Shown here: piece after piece, positions 48,424 through 56,945 of the stretch
Numbering within the stretch: position 1 is the stretch's first letter
Layout: every line of letters starts with the position of its first letter
Source of the DNA: DATAFF01 sp963744915
GTDB lineage: Bacteria; Pseudomonadota; Alphaproteobacteria; Rhizobiales; Aestuariivirgaceae
Direction of reading: 5' to 3'
Assembly: GCA_963744915.1 (NCBI GenBank)
Contig: CAVUUY010000013.1
Span: 124,001 to 188,000, forward strand
Length of the DNA stretch: 64,000 bases
The notes under the pieces: generated by a model
The model's input: only the letters and a program-made list of their open reading frames with translations
Told to the model about the DNA's origin: nothing
Databases searched by the model: none
Translations under genes and position numbers: made by a program

Positions 48424-49356
48424 ATGGCCTCGAAGCGCAAAGTCATCATCACCTGCGCGGTCACCGGATCGATTCACACGCCGACCATGTCGCCGCATCT
48501 GCCGATCACCGCGCAGGAGATCGCCGATGCGGCGATCGGTGCTGCCGAAGCCGGCGCGGCCATCGTGCATCTGCATGCCCGCGATCCGAAGGACGGCCGG
48601 CCCGACCAGGCGCCCGCCGCATTCGAACCGTTTCTCAAGGTGATCAAGCAGCGCAGCAGCTGCATCGTGAACATCACGACCGGTGGTGCCGCCACCATGA
48701 CGATCGAGGAACGGGTGCGCCCGGCGGCGATCTTCAAACCCGAGGTCGCCTCGCTCAACATGGGCACCATGAATTTCGGTCTTTACCCCATGATCGAGCG
48801 CTATGATGCATTCAAATATGACTGGGAGCGGCCTTATCTCGAGGGTTCGCGCGAACGCATCTTCAAGAACACCTTCGCCGACATCGAATATATTCTGAAG
48901 ACCTGCGCGGAGAACGGCACCCGCTTCGAAATCGAGTGCTACGACATCGGCCATCTCTACACGCTGCGCCATTTCGCCGATCGCGGGATCGTCAAGCCGC
49001 CCTTCTTCATCCAGTCGGTGTTCGGCATTCTGGGCGGCATCGGACCGCATCCCGAGGATGTCCTGCATATGAAACGCACCGCCGATCGGCTGTTTGGCGA
49101 CCAGTATCACTGGTCGGTCCTCGGTGCCGGCCGAAACCAGATGACGATCGCGCTGATGTCGGCCGCGATGGGCGGCAATGTCAGGGTAGGGCTGGAGGAT
49201 TCGCTGTGGATCGGCCCGGGGCAGCTTGCCAGGTCGAATGCCGAGCAAGTGAAGAAGGTACGGGCGCTTATCGAGGCCTTGGGACTCGAGATCGCAACAC
49301 CCGACGCGGCGCGCGCCATGCTCGAGCTCAAGGGCGCAGACAAGGTCGCCTTCTAG
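48424..49356 (+). CDS. BKACE family beta-keto acid cleavage enzyme (DUF849)
   Basis: BKACE enzymes condense a beta-keto acid with acetyl-CoA and split it into a new acyl-CoA plus acetoacetate. This protein has 310 residues. The zinc and substrate motifs are clear: ITCAVTGSIHTP at the start, HLHARDP (zinc His pair), NITTGG, SLNMGTMNFG, and GGNVRVGLEDSLWI near the end. The ATG has GGAGACGG upstream and lies 11 bases after the proposed end of the dehydrogenase. The frame is intact, unlike the genes before it. The actual keto acid is unknown; family members act on 3-keto-5-aminohexanoate, dehydrocarnitine and others. Confidence 0.93.
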   Translation: MASKRKVIITCAVTGSIHTPTMSPHLPITAQEIADAAIGAAEAGAAIVHLHARDPKDGRPDQAPAAFEPFLKVIKQRSSCIVNITTGGAATMTIEERVRPAAIFKPEVASLNMGTMNFGLYPMIERYDAFKYDWERPYLEGSRERIFKNTFADIEYILKTCAENGTRFEIECYDIGHLYTLRHFADRGIVKPPFFIQSVFGILGGIGPHPEDVLHMKRTADRLFGDQYHWSVLGAGRNQMTIALMSAAMGGNVRVGLEDSLWIGPGQLARSNAEQVKKVRALIEALGLEIATPDAARAMLELKGADKVAF

Positions 49357-49429
49357 GGAAACCTGCCATGGCGCTGCGCCGTCAGGGGGCCGCCGGAACC
49401 GCAGTTCAACGGGTAGCAAGGAGGAAGCG

Positions 49430-50308
49430 ATGCGCATCGAAGTGGTGGTGGACGTCAAGCCGATCCTCGGCGAAGGCCCGCTCTGGGACGTCGATCAGCA
49501 GCGGCTCTATTTCATCGACAGCTTCGGCTGCAACATCTTCCGCTGCACTGCCGACGGCCGCGAGATCCGCGCCTGGGACGTGCCGGCAAAGATCGGCTCG
49601 ATCGCACTGCGCAAGGACGGCAAGGGTGCCATCTGCTCGCTGCAAAGTGGCTTTCATGCCCTCGACTTCAAGAGCGGTGAATGCACTGCGATCCACGATC
49701 CCGAGCCCGACAAGCCGGCGACGCGCATAAATGACGGCAAGGTTGATCGTCGCGGCCGCTTCCTTGCCGGCTCGATGGATACGATGGAGGCCGGACCCAA
49801 TGGGGCGCTTTATCGTCTCGATCCCGACTTCAATGTCACCAAGCTCGATGACGGTATCATCGTATCCAACGGTCCGTGCTTCAGCCCAGATGACAAGATC
49901 TTCTACTTTGCGGATTCCTGGTCGGGCGAGATCTGGGCCTATGACTACGACATCGAGACCGGCACCGTCTCCAACCGGCGCACCTTTACCAAGATCGATA
50001 CCTCCCGGGGTGGTGCCGCCGATGGCTCGACGGTGGATGGCGAAGGCTGCCTGTGGAATGCCCAGGTCTATGACGCAAAAATTATCCGCTACACGCCGAA
50101 CGGCGAGGTTGACCGCGTGATCGAGATGCCGGTGAAGAAGGTCACGAGCGTGATGTTCGGCGGCCCCAATCTCGACATCCTCTATGTGACATCAATGGCT
50201 AGGCCGCCTTTGCCGCGGTTTCCGGGTGATGGCGTGCAGCGTGGCAGTCTCTTTGCGATCCATGATCTCGGCATCCGCGGCGTGCCGGAGCCGCGTTTCG
50301 GTGCCTGA
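49430..50308 (+). CDS. SMP-30/gluconolactonase family protein
   Basis: This six-bladed beta-propeller lactonase has 292 residues. LGEGPLWDVDQQRLYFID supplies the first metal ligand (Glu) and first blade, RINDGKVDRRGRFLAGSMD the Asn/Asp ligands, and SNGPCFSPDDKIFYFADS with ADGSTVDGEGCLWNAQVYDAKIIRY the remaining metal and active-site residues. The fold is that of calcium-dependent sugar lactonases. AGGAGG precedes the ATG. As the last gene of the operon it would hydrolyse the aldonolactone made by the SDR. Confidence 0.92.
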   Translation: MRIEVVVDVKPILGEGPLWDVDQQRLYFIDSFGCNIFRCTADGREIRAWDVPAKIGSIALRKDGKGAICSLQSGFHALDFKSGECTAIHDPEPDKPATRINDGKVDRRGRFLAGSMDTMEAGPNGALYRLDPDFNVTKLDDGIIVSNGPCFSPDDKIFYFADSWSGEIWAYDYDIETGTVSNRRTFTKIDTSRGGAADGSTVDGEGCLWNAQVYDAKIIRYTPNGEVDRVIEMPVKKVTSVMFGGPNLDILYVTSMARPPLPRFPGDGVQRGSLFAIHDLGIRGVPEPRFGA

Positions 50309-50328
50309 ACGGGTCGGCTGTCAGGCGA

Positions 50329-50808
50329 TCAGGCGTCCTCGGAGACGTCAATCTTGACGATTTCAGTCTCGCCGCCAGGGGTTGAGACGGTCTCGCCCAG
50401 TTCCTTGCCGATGAGCTCGCGGGCGAGCGGCGCGACATAGGAGATGAGGCCGTTCTTCGGATCGGCTTCGTCCTCACCGACAATTCGAAAGCTCTGGTGG
50501 CGACCGGCGGGCATCTTCAACGTCACCTTCGAGCCGAAACGGACCGTGCCGGTGTCCGGCGGCGGCGTGACGAGCTCGGCGGTGGCGCGACGGGCCTTCC
50601 AATAGTGCAGGTCGCGCATGATCTTGCGATGCCCCAGGGGATCATCGCCGTCCGACGCGCTGGCAAGTGCTGCCTGCAACGCGGCGACCGCGGCCTCGAT
50701 CTGCTTCAGTCCGCGGGCGGTGACGTAGTTATGGAATTGACTGATCGGCCGTTCGGGCAGCGCTTCGACAACGTCACCCTCGGGCTCCTTTACAAAAGCT
50801 CGACTCAT
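50329..50808 (-). CDS. GreA/GreB family transcription elongation factor
   Basis: From the ATG at 50808 it has 159 residues. It has an N-terminal coiled-coil region (QFHNYVTARGLKQIEAAVAALQAAL, then HRKIMRDLHYWKARRATAEL) and a C-terminal FKBP-like domain (VRFGSKVTLKMPAGRHQSFRIVGEDEADPKNGLISYVAPLARELIGKELGETV). Gre factors rescue backtracked RNA polymerase. The acidic tip is less obvious than in GreA, so a related Gre-like regulator is possible. Confidence 0.88.
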   Translation of the reverse strand: MSRAFVKEPEGDVVEALPERPISQFHNYVTARGLKQIEAAVAALQAALASASDGDDPLGHRKIMRDLHYWKARRATAELVTPPPDTGTVRFGSKVTLKMPAGRHQSFRIVGEDEADPKNGLISYVAPLARELIGKELGETVSTPGGETEIVKIDVSEDA

Positions 50809-50958
50809 CGTGCCACTCGAAAACGTGGACCGGGAGACAGGATCAGATCCTGATATGCCCGATCGACGAACTCCATTCAAATCACCAGTCGGTGTTGCAA
50901 CGCCGTGTGTTGCGGAAGACCGACATTCTGCGTGCGTTCCTTGACCATCGTGTGGCCG

Positions 50959-51447
50959 TTACGTCAAGGGCGCGGGGGCGCAATAGTTCCGTCCGACGTA
51001 GAGCAGGGGCATGCCATCGCGTTCGTCGGTTTCGGCCACTACACCGATGAGAATGTCATGGCTGCCATAGTCGGTTCCCCGGGTCAGGTTGCAGTCGAAC
51101 ACGGCGACAGCGTTCCGCAACACTGGGGCGCCGGTGCCGAAGCGATCCCATTCGAGCGCGAGAAACTTGTCGAGCTCACCGCCGGCCTGGCCGGCAAAGC
51201 GGCGGGCGATGTCGACCTGCTGCGAGGCCAGGACATTGAGGCAGAATACGCCATTGATGCGAATGATGCGTCCGGCGCGACTTGCCCGGTTGATGCAGAC
51301 GAGCACAGCCGGCGGATCGGCCGAGAGCGAGCACATGGCACTGACGGTCAGGCCGGCGCGGCCAGCCGGGCCATCGGTGGTAACCACGCTGACGCCGGAG
51401 GCGACACGCGACATTGCCGAAATGAATGCTGTCCGATGCTGCTCCAC
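50959..51447 (-). CDS. Flavin reductase family protein (HpaC-like)
   Basis: This 162-residue protein is related to the small reductases of two-component flavin monooxygenases. The N-terminal MSRVASGVSVVTTDGPAGRAGLTVSAMCSLSADPPAVLVCIN pattern is typical, with HDILIGVV near the C-terminus. The GTG at 51447 is one base after the stop of the luciferase-like gene, so the two are translationally linked. It would supply reduced FMN or FAD to that enzyme. Confidence 0.9.
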   Translation of the reverse strand: MEQHRTAFISAMSRVASGVSVVTTDGPAGRAGLTVSAMCSLSADPPAVLVCINRASRAGRIIRINGVFCLNVLASQQVDIARRFAGQAGGELDKFLALEWDRFGTGAPVLRNAVAVFDCNLTRGTDYGSHDILIGVVAETDERDGMPLLYVGRNYCAPAPLT

Positions 51448-51448
51448 G

Positions 51449-52543
51449 CTAAGCCTTGGAGGCTATCGCCTTTGCTCGCTGGTTCTCGGCCTGGGCAGTG
51501 ATAGTCGCACCGAGCTCGTGTTCGAGTATCGGCACCACCTCGGCCCCGAACCGCTCGAGCGAGCGAAGGGCCCGGCTACCTTCCATACCGCCGAACTGCA
51601 TGAAACAGCTGAGGTCGCTCGTCTTCACGGTGCGTGCCTCGGCGATGATGCGCGAGGCACAGTGCTCTGGCGAGCCGATGATGACATTGTCCATGATCTG
51701 CTCCGGCGTCGGCTCGTCCTTGTAGGGCATGGACCGGAGCTGGGCGCCGTCGAGCTCCTGATAGTTGAAGCGCATGCTGAAGGCAAGGCGATTGACGTAG
51801 AGGATGCGCTCGGCGGCATCGCGGGCGTCGGCCCTGCTATCGGTGACATAGATATAGCGCTGAACCGCAAATGGCATGGTGCGTGGGTTGCGACCCGCCT
51901 TGGCAAAGATCCCCTCATAATATTGCCGCTGGCGGGCGAGGACGTCGCTGCCTTGTGCTCCTACGGTGATAAAGGGAATCCAGCCGTCGCGAGCGGCCCG
52001 TTCGACAAGCTCTGGCTGGGCGCCCGCAACGTAGATTTCAGGGCGGCGGCCGTTCAACAAGCGGGTGCAGATGGGCATTTCCTCGAGGGTGTAGTGCTTG
52101 CCGGAATAGGAGAATATCTCGGCAGCGGCAAACCGCTCGATGATGTCGGCCATTTCGAGAGATCGCTCGACACGCTCCTCGAGACTTACACCAAAATGAG
52201 CGAATTCGTAGCCTTGATAACCAGTGCCGATCCCGATCACCAGCCGGCCGTCGCTCAGCTGGTCGACAAGGCCCAGTTCCTCGACCAGGCGCACCGGATG
52301 ATAGAGGGGCAGGACCAGGACGGCGGTTCCCAACCGGATGGTGCGGGTCAGGCCGGCGCAGTAAGCGGCCATGACCAGCGGCGAGACGCACATGCTGTAG
52401 TTGGAGAAATGATGCTCGGCCATCCAGGCAGTGTCGAAGCCGATGGCCTCGGCCAGCTTCACCATGTCAACGGTTTCTTTGATCAGCTGGCGTCCGTCAT
52501 CCGGAGCGCGCAGCGTCATAAGGCTGAAAAGTCCAAGCTTCAT
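51449..52543 (-). CDS. Luciferase-like flavin-dependent monooxygenase (LLM)
   Basis: This TIM-barrel flavoenzyme of the bacterial luciferase superfamily has 364 residues from the ATG at 52543 (GGGAGAGACC upstream). AEHHFSNYSMCVSPLV and LGTAVLVLPLYHPVRLVEELGLVDQLSDGRLVIGIGTGYQ are hallmark motifs. It is followed directly by its flavin reductase and preceded by two SDR genes. It is about half identical by eye to the second LLM at 59032, sharing motifs such as HDEP/YKDEP and LSCFM. Substrates in this group include nitrilotriacetate-like amines, alkanesulfonates and cyclic ketones. Confidence 0.92.
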   Translation of the reverse strand: MKLGLFSLMTLRAPDDGRQLIKETVDMVKLAEAIGFDTAWMAEHHFSNYSMCVSPLVMAAYCAGLTRTIRLGTAVLVLPLYHPVRLVEELGLVDQLSDGRLVIGIGTGYQGYEFAHFGVSLEERVERSLEMADIIERFAAAEIFSYSGKHYTLEEMPICTRLLNGRRPEIYVAGAQPELVERAARDGWIPFITVGAQGSDVLARQRQYYEGIFAKAGRNPRTMPFAVQRYIYVTDSRADARDAAERILYVNRLAFSMRFNYQELDGAQLRSMPYKDEPTPEQIMDNVIIGSPEHCASRIIAEARTVKTSDLSCFMQFGGMEGSRALRSLERFGAEVVPILEHELGATITAQAENQRAKAIASKA

Positions 52544-52559
52544 CCTGGTCTCTCCCTCT

Positions 52560-53318
52560 TCAGATGCCGACAATTGTCTGGCCGCCATTGGGGCTGATCA
52601 CCTGTCCGGTGATGAAATCGGCCTCCGAAGAGGCAAGAAAGGCCACCGTCGCGGCAATCTCCGAGGGATCGGCATAGCGGCCCAGCGGCACGAGCTTGAT
52701 TTTATCGGCCATGCGTTTCTCGATATTCGGCTGCTGCCGCACCATTTCGGTAAGCACACCGCCCGGCGCGACAGCGTTGACATGGATGTTCCATGGCGCC
52801 AATTCGCGGGCCCATGCCTTGGTCAACCCGAGCAGGGCAGCCTTGGCACCGCAATAGTCGGAGGCGGCATGATGCCCGACCATGCCCCAGATCGAGGAGA
52901 TATTGATGATCTTGCCGAAGCGCCGCGCCTTCATGCCGGGCACGACCGCCTGCGTCGCGAAGAAGCTTCCCTTGACGTGGACCGCGAACATGTGGTCGAA
53001 ATCCTGTTCGGTGATCTCCTCGAGCGGTGCCTCGCTGCCGATGCCGGCATTGTTCACCAGGATATCGAGCCGTCCGAGCCGGCGCTCCATGGCGGCGAGC
53101 TCGGCCTGCAGGCGTCGGGTGTCGGTGACGTCGCAGATGATCGCCTGGGCTTCGCCACCGGAATCCCTGACCATGTGCACGGTTTCCTGTGCCTCGGTTT
53201 CCAGAATATCCTGGACGACAACCGATGCGCCGCCTGCGGCCAGGAGGCGGGCATGAGCCCGGCCCATGCCGCGGCCTCCACCGGTGATGATGGCAACCCG
53301 TCCTTCAAAGCTCGCCAT
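52560..53318 (-). CDS. SDR family oxidoreductase (paralog 1)
   Basis: This SDR has 252 residues from the ATG at 53318 with AAGGAGG upstream. It has TGGGRGMGRAHARLL, NNAGIG, INISSIWGMVGHHAASDYCGAKAALLG (Ser, Tyr, Lys) and ends ISPNGGQTIVGI. QDILETEA after beta-2 suggests NAD+. It is adjacent to a second SDR with a very similar C-terminus, which suggests tandem duplication. It probably acts in the same pathway as the luciferase-like enzyme. Confidence 0.9.
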   Translation of the reverse strand: MASFEGRVAIITGGGRGMGRAHARLLAAGGASVVVQDILETEAQETVHMVRDSGGEAQAIICDVTDTRRLQAELAAMERRLGRLDILVNNAGIGSEAPLEEITEQDFDHMFAVHVKGSFFATQAVVPGMKARRFGKIINISSIWGMVGHHAASDYCGAKAALLGLTKAWARELAPWNIHVNAVAPGGVLTEMVRQQPNIEKRMADKIKLVPLGRYADPSEIAATVAFLASSEADFITGQVISPNGGQTIVGI

Positions 53319-53334
53319 TCGTTCAGCCTCCTTG

Positions 53335-54093
53335 CTAGAAACCGACCATGGTCTTGCCGCCGTTCGGGCTGACCACCTGGCCGGTGATGAATGCCGCCGC
53401 ATCGGATGCGAGAAACGCCGTGACGAAGGCAATCTCGCGCGGCTCGCACCAGCGGCCAAGCGGCACCTGCTGCTCCTCTGCGGCGATGCCGGCATCGCCC
53501 AGTGTCTGGCGCACCATCGCGGTCTTGACGCCGCCTGGCGCAATGGCATTGACGGTGATGCCGTGCGGCGCAAGCTCGCGGGCCCAAGCCTTTGTCAGGC
53601 CGAGGATCGCCGACTTGGCTGCGACATAGTCGGAAGCCCTGTCATGACCGGCCATCGCCCAGCGGGACGAGGTGTTGATGATGCGGCCGCGGCCGGAGCG
53701 CTTCAATGCGGAAACAGCGGCTTTGGTGGTGAAGAATGTACCCTTGACGTGGACTGCGAACATGCGGTCGAACGCGGCCTCGTCAATGGCCTCGATCGGG
53801 CGGTCGACGCCGATACCGGCATTGTTGACGAGAATGTCGAGGCGCCCCCAGCACTCGACGGCCGCTGCAACGATCTGCAGGTCGGCCTCGGGATCGGCGA
53901 TGTCGCAGACAGCAAGGCGAAAGTCGAGGCGTTCCTGGTCAAGTCGCGCGGCGGTCAGCGCCGCGCGGTCGGCGTCGATATCCTGGACAAGCACTGCCGC
54001 ACCACGTTCGGCGAGGAGCCAGGCGGTTGCCTGGCCGATTCCCGAACCGGCGCCGGTGACGACAGCGACGCAACCCTGGAGTTCGCCCCTCAT
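53335..54093 (-). CDS. SDR family oxidoreductase (paralog 2)
   Basis: This SDR has 252 residues, starting 4 bases inside the ABC ATPase gene, so it belongs to the transporter operon. TGAGSGIGQATAWLL, NNAGIG, INTSSRWAMAGHDRASDYVAAKSAILG and the end VSPNGGKTMVGF match paralog 1 closely. QDIDADRA again points to NAD+ use. Two adjacent, diverged copies suggest two successive or stereospecific oxidations. Confidence 0.9.
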   Translation of the reverse strand: MRGELQGCVAVVTGAGSGIGQATAWLLAERGAAVLVQDIDADRAALTAARLDQERLDFRLAVCDIADPEADLQIVAAAVECWGRLDILVNNAGIGVDRPIEAIDEAAFDRMFAVHVKGTFFTTKAAVSALKRSGRGRIINTSSRWAMAGHDRASDYVAAKSAILGLTKAWARELAPHGITVNAIAPGGVKTAMVRQTLGDAGIAAEEQQVPLGRWCEPREIAFVTAFLASDAAAFITGQVVSPNGGKTMVGF

Positions 54094-55223
54094 CCTTCCT
54101 CCGCAACGATGATGGTATCGCCGGCCCGCCAGGTGACGGTGACCGTATCGCCGATCGCATGGAGAACGATGCCATGGCGGGAAGGGACCCGGACCGTGAG
54201 GATGAAATCGTCGGCGAGGCGGACGCGGTAGCGTATCGAGCCGGCAGTATAGACCACATCGGCGATGAGACCGGGGAAGCGGTTCTCGGCCTGGCCGCGC
54301 TCGTCGCCGAGGGTGATGTTCTCGGGGCGCACAAGCAGCACTGAGCGCGATACCGGCAGCGTCGGTGCGGCGGTGCGCACGATGCGGCCACCGCCCACCC
54401 GGGCCGTGCAGCCGGAAGCACCCCCGCCGGCGATCTGCTCGATCTTCATGAGGTTGGCTTCGCCTAGAAAGCTTGCGACAAAGCTGGTACGCGGATTTTC
54501 GTAGAGCTCGCGAGGCGTCGCGATCTGGATGATCGCGCCGTTGTTCATGACGGCGATGCGATCGGCCATGCAGGCCGCCTCCTGCTGGTCATGGGTAACG
54601 TAGATCACCGTGGTACCGATAACGGCTTGGAAGCGCTTCACCTCGTCCTGCATCTCCTCGCGAAGATTCTTGTCGAGTGCGCCGAGGGGCTCATCCATCA
54701 GGAGGAGCAGCGGATCGTAAACGGCAGCCCGGGCCAGCGCGACGCGCTGCTGCTGGCCGCCCGACAGCTGCTGCGGGCGACGATCACCGAAGCCCGCGAG
54801 CCGTACTGCTTCCAGCATGCGCGCCACTTTCGCGGCGATGTCGGACGGCGGCACGCGGCGCATTTTAAGTGGAAAGGCGATGTTCTGGGCCACCGACATG
54901 TGGGGAAAAAGCGAGTAGTTCTGGAACACCATGCCGATGTTGCGGGTATAGGGAGGCTCACCGACGAGATCGCGGCCATCGACAAGAATCTGTCCGCCCG
55001 ATGCCGGGATGAAGCCGGCCGTCACCCCGAGCAAGGTCGACTTGCCTGATCCGCTCGGTCCGATTATGGCGAAGAACTCTCCGGAACGGACGTCGAGAGT
55101 GGTCGGCAGAAGGGCGGTGACAGTGCCATAACGCTTTTCCAGGGCAATGAATTGAACGGCAGCGCCGAGCGTGCTGCGGTTGGGAACGGTGACGCGCTGC
55201 GGTTCAGCCAGCGGCTGCTTCAT
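54090..55223 (-). CDS. Spermidine/putrescine-type ABC transporter ATPase (second system)
   Basis: The protein has 377 residues. Walker A is GPSGSGKST, the signature LSGGQQQRVALARAA, Walker B LLLLMDEP, and the switch is VTHDQQEA. A C-terminal TOBE domain with LLVRPENITLGDERG follows. Its ATG overlaps the permease stop by 4 bases and its stop overlaps the SDR start by 4 bases. An N-terminal extension of about 25 residues precedes the ABC domain. Confidence 0.92.
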   Translation of the reverse strand: MKQPLAEPQRVTVPNRSTLGAAVQFIALEKRYGTVTALLPTTLDVRSGEFFAIIGPSGSGKSTLLGVTAGFIPASGGQILVDGRDLVGEPPYTRNIGMVFQNYSLFPHMSVAQNIAFPLKMRRVPPSDIAAKVARMLEAVRLAGFGDRRPQQLSGGQQQRVALARAAVYDPLLLLMDEPLGALDKNLREEMQDEVKRFQAVIGTTVIYVTHDQQEAACMADRIAVMNNGAIIQIATPRELYENPRTSFVASFLGEANLMKIEQIAGGGASGCTARVGGGRIVRTAAPTLPVSRSVLLVRPENITLGDERGQAENRFPGLIADVVYTAGSIRYRVRLADDFILTVRVPSRHGIVLHAIGDTVTVTWRAGDTIIVAEEG

Positions 55224-56035
55224 GGCGCACCGCCGGCGGATCGTTCGTCATTGCGCTTTGCCAAGATGGCAGCCAGAAGAAGCATCAGCATGGTGATGCA
55301 GAGGATGACCACGGTGGCGGCGGCGACCAGCGGCGTCATATAGAGGTTCAGCTGCTCCCAGAGCAGGCGAGGCAAGGTGCGGGTGCCGGAATTGGTAAGG
55401 AAGAGAGCAAGGATGATCTCGTCGAAGGAGAAGGTGAAGGCAAAGATGAAGCCGACCAACACGCCGAGGCGGATCATGGGAAAGGTTACGTGCCAAAAGC
55501 TCTCCCATTGATTGGCGCCCAGCGTCATGGCGGCAAGCTCGAAATTGGGGCTGTAGCTCCTGAGGGCGGCGGCCACGGTAATGAAAACGAGTGGCGTCGA
55601 GACCACGACATGGCCGAACAGGATTGCCGGGTACGTCCCGATCAGTCCCAGCCGCACCATGATGGGAAACAATGCAATCGCCAGCACGATCGGCGGCAGG
55701 ATGAGCGGGGCGATGACGATGATGGTCATGAGATCGCGACCCGGCAGGCGGCCGCGGGAAAGCGACAGCGCGGCCATGGTCCCGAGCACGGTCGCCAGGG
55801 CAGCTGCGGGAAGACCGATCTTAAGGCTGTTCATCAAGGCGATGACGTAGTCCTGCTGGGTGGCAAGCTCCTCATACCAGCGCAGGGACCAGCCGGGCGG
55901 GGGGAAGCTCAGGAAGGATTCGCTCGAGAATGACAGGGGTAGGATGACAAAGGTGGGAAGGACGAGATAGATCAGCACCAGCCCGGCGAGAAGGCGGACG
56001 GCAAACGCGGCGATATTCCATGGTGTCCCTGCCAT
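55220..56035 (-). CDS. ABC transporter permease (PotC-like, second system)
   Basis: The ATG at 56035 is one base after the upstream permease stop and gives 271 residues. Six hydrophobic segments are visible, with the EAA-type loop LAAMTLGANQWESFWHVTFPMI. SFDEIILALFLTNSGTRTLP is typical of PotC. Longer in-frame starts overlap the upstream permease and are rejected. Confidence 0.9.
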   Translation of the reverse strand: MAGTPWNIAAFAVRLLAGLVLIYLVLPTFVILPLSFSSESFLSFPPPGWSLRWYEELATQQDYVIALMNSLKIGLPAAALATVLGTMAALSLSRGRLPGRDLMTIIVIAPLILPPIVLAIALFPIMVRLGLIGTYPAILFGHVVVSTPLVFITVAAALRSYSPNFELAAMTLGANQWESFWHVTFPMIRLGVLVGFIFAFTFSFDEIILALFLTNSGTRTLPRLLWEQLNLYMTPLVAAATVVILCITMLMLLLAAILAKRNDERSAGGAP

Positions 56036-56036
56036 C

Positions 56037-56921
56037 TCAACCTCCGAAGGCGCCGGCGGCGCCGAGATGGCGTGAGATGCGATCGTAGAAAAGGTAGAGC
56101 AGGGCGGTGGCGGCAAGCAGCAGCGTTGCCAGCGCCGACGCCATTGGCCAGTCGAGCAGCCGTGACGTTTGCTGCTCGATCAGAATGGCGATCGTCATGT
56201 TCTCAGCGCCGCCAAGCAGAGCCGGGGTGATGAAGAAGCCCAAGGCCGAGATGAAGACGAGCAGCAATCCGGCATTCACGCCCGGCAAGGTGAGGGGAAG
56301 ATAGACATGGATGAACTGGCGTAGGGGATTGGCGCCCAGCACCGAGGCGGCACGCATGATGGTGGGATCGATGCCGCGCATGCTGCTGAGGAGCGGCAGT
56401 ATCATGAAGGGAAGGAGAATATGCACCATGCCGATGTGAACGCCGATCGAATTGTGCATGAGCCGCAAGGGCTGATCGATGACGCCGCTCGACAGGAGCA
56501 GGCTGTTCAGGAGGCCCCGGCGCTGGAACAGCACCATCCAGGCGAAGGTCCTGATCACCACGCTGGTCCAGAATGGGATGAGGATCAGGCCAAGGCAGAG
56601 ATAGAGGATGTTGCCGCGCGTGGCCGAAACCATCCAGGCGACGGGATAGGCCAGGGCCAGCGTCACCGCAGCCACCGTGCCGGCGAGCATCATGGTATTG
56701 GCAATAACCCGCAGATAGGTGCTTGTCCGGAAAATCCTGACATAGTTGTCGAACCCGATCGCAGGCTCGGTGACGCTGCGGATCACCACTTGGGCGAGCG
56801 GCCAGATGAAGAAGATGGCAAGGACGATCGCCGGCGCGATCAGAAGGAGCGCGTAACCGCGGGCCGGGGTCCACGGTTTCAACGATGCCGCCGGCCGCTC
56901 CGGAGACGCAATGGCGGCCAT
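56037..56921 (-). CDS. ABC transporter permease (PotB-like, second system)
   Basis: This 294-residue membrane protein has six helices after a short soluble start. The EAA-type loop is MRAASVLGANPLRQFIHVYLPLTLPG. It lies 24 bases after the binding-protein gene, in the order binding protein-PotB-PotC-ATPase. Confidence 0.9.
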   Translation of the reverse strand: MAAIASPERPAASLKPWTPARGYALLLIAPAIVLAIFFIWPLAQVVIRSVTEPAIGFDNYVRIFRTSTYLRVIANTMMLAGTVAAVTLALAYPVAWMVSATRGNILYLCLGLILIPFWTSVVIRTFAWMVLFQRRGLLNSLLLSSGVIDQPLRLMHNSIGVHIGMVHILLPFMILPLLSSMRGIDPTIMRAASVLGANPLRQFIHVYLPLTLPGVNAGLLLVFISALGFFITPALLGGAENMTIAILIEQQTSRLLDWPMASALATLLLAATALLYLFYDRISRHLGAAGAFGG

Positions 56922-56945
56922 GACGCGCTGATCCCTCTCAGCCGA

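Noticed and set aside
47371..49458. 695-residue ORF antisense to the dehydrogenase and BKACE genes
   Set aside because: The plus strand has recognised enzymes with catalytic motifs; the antisense frame shows none.
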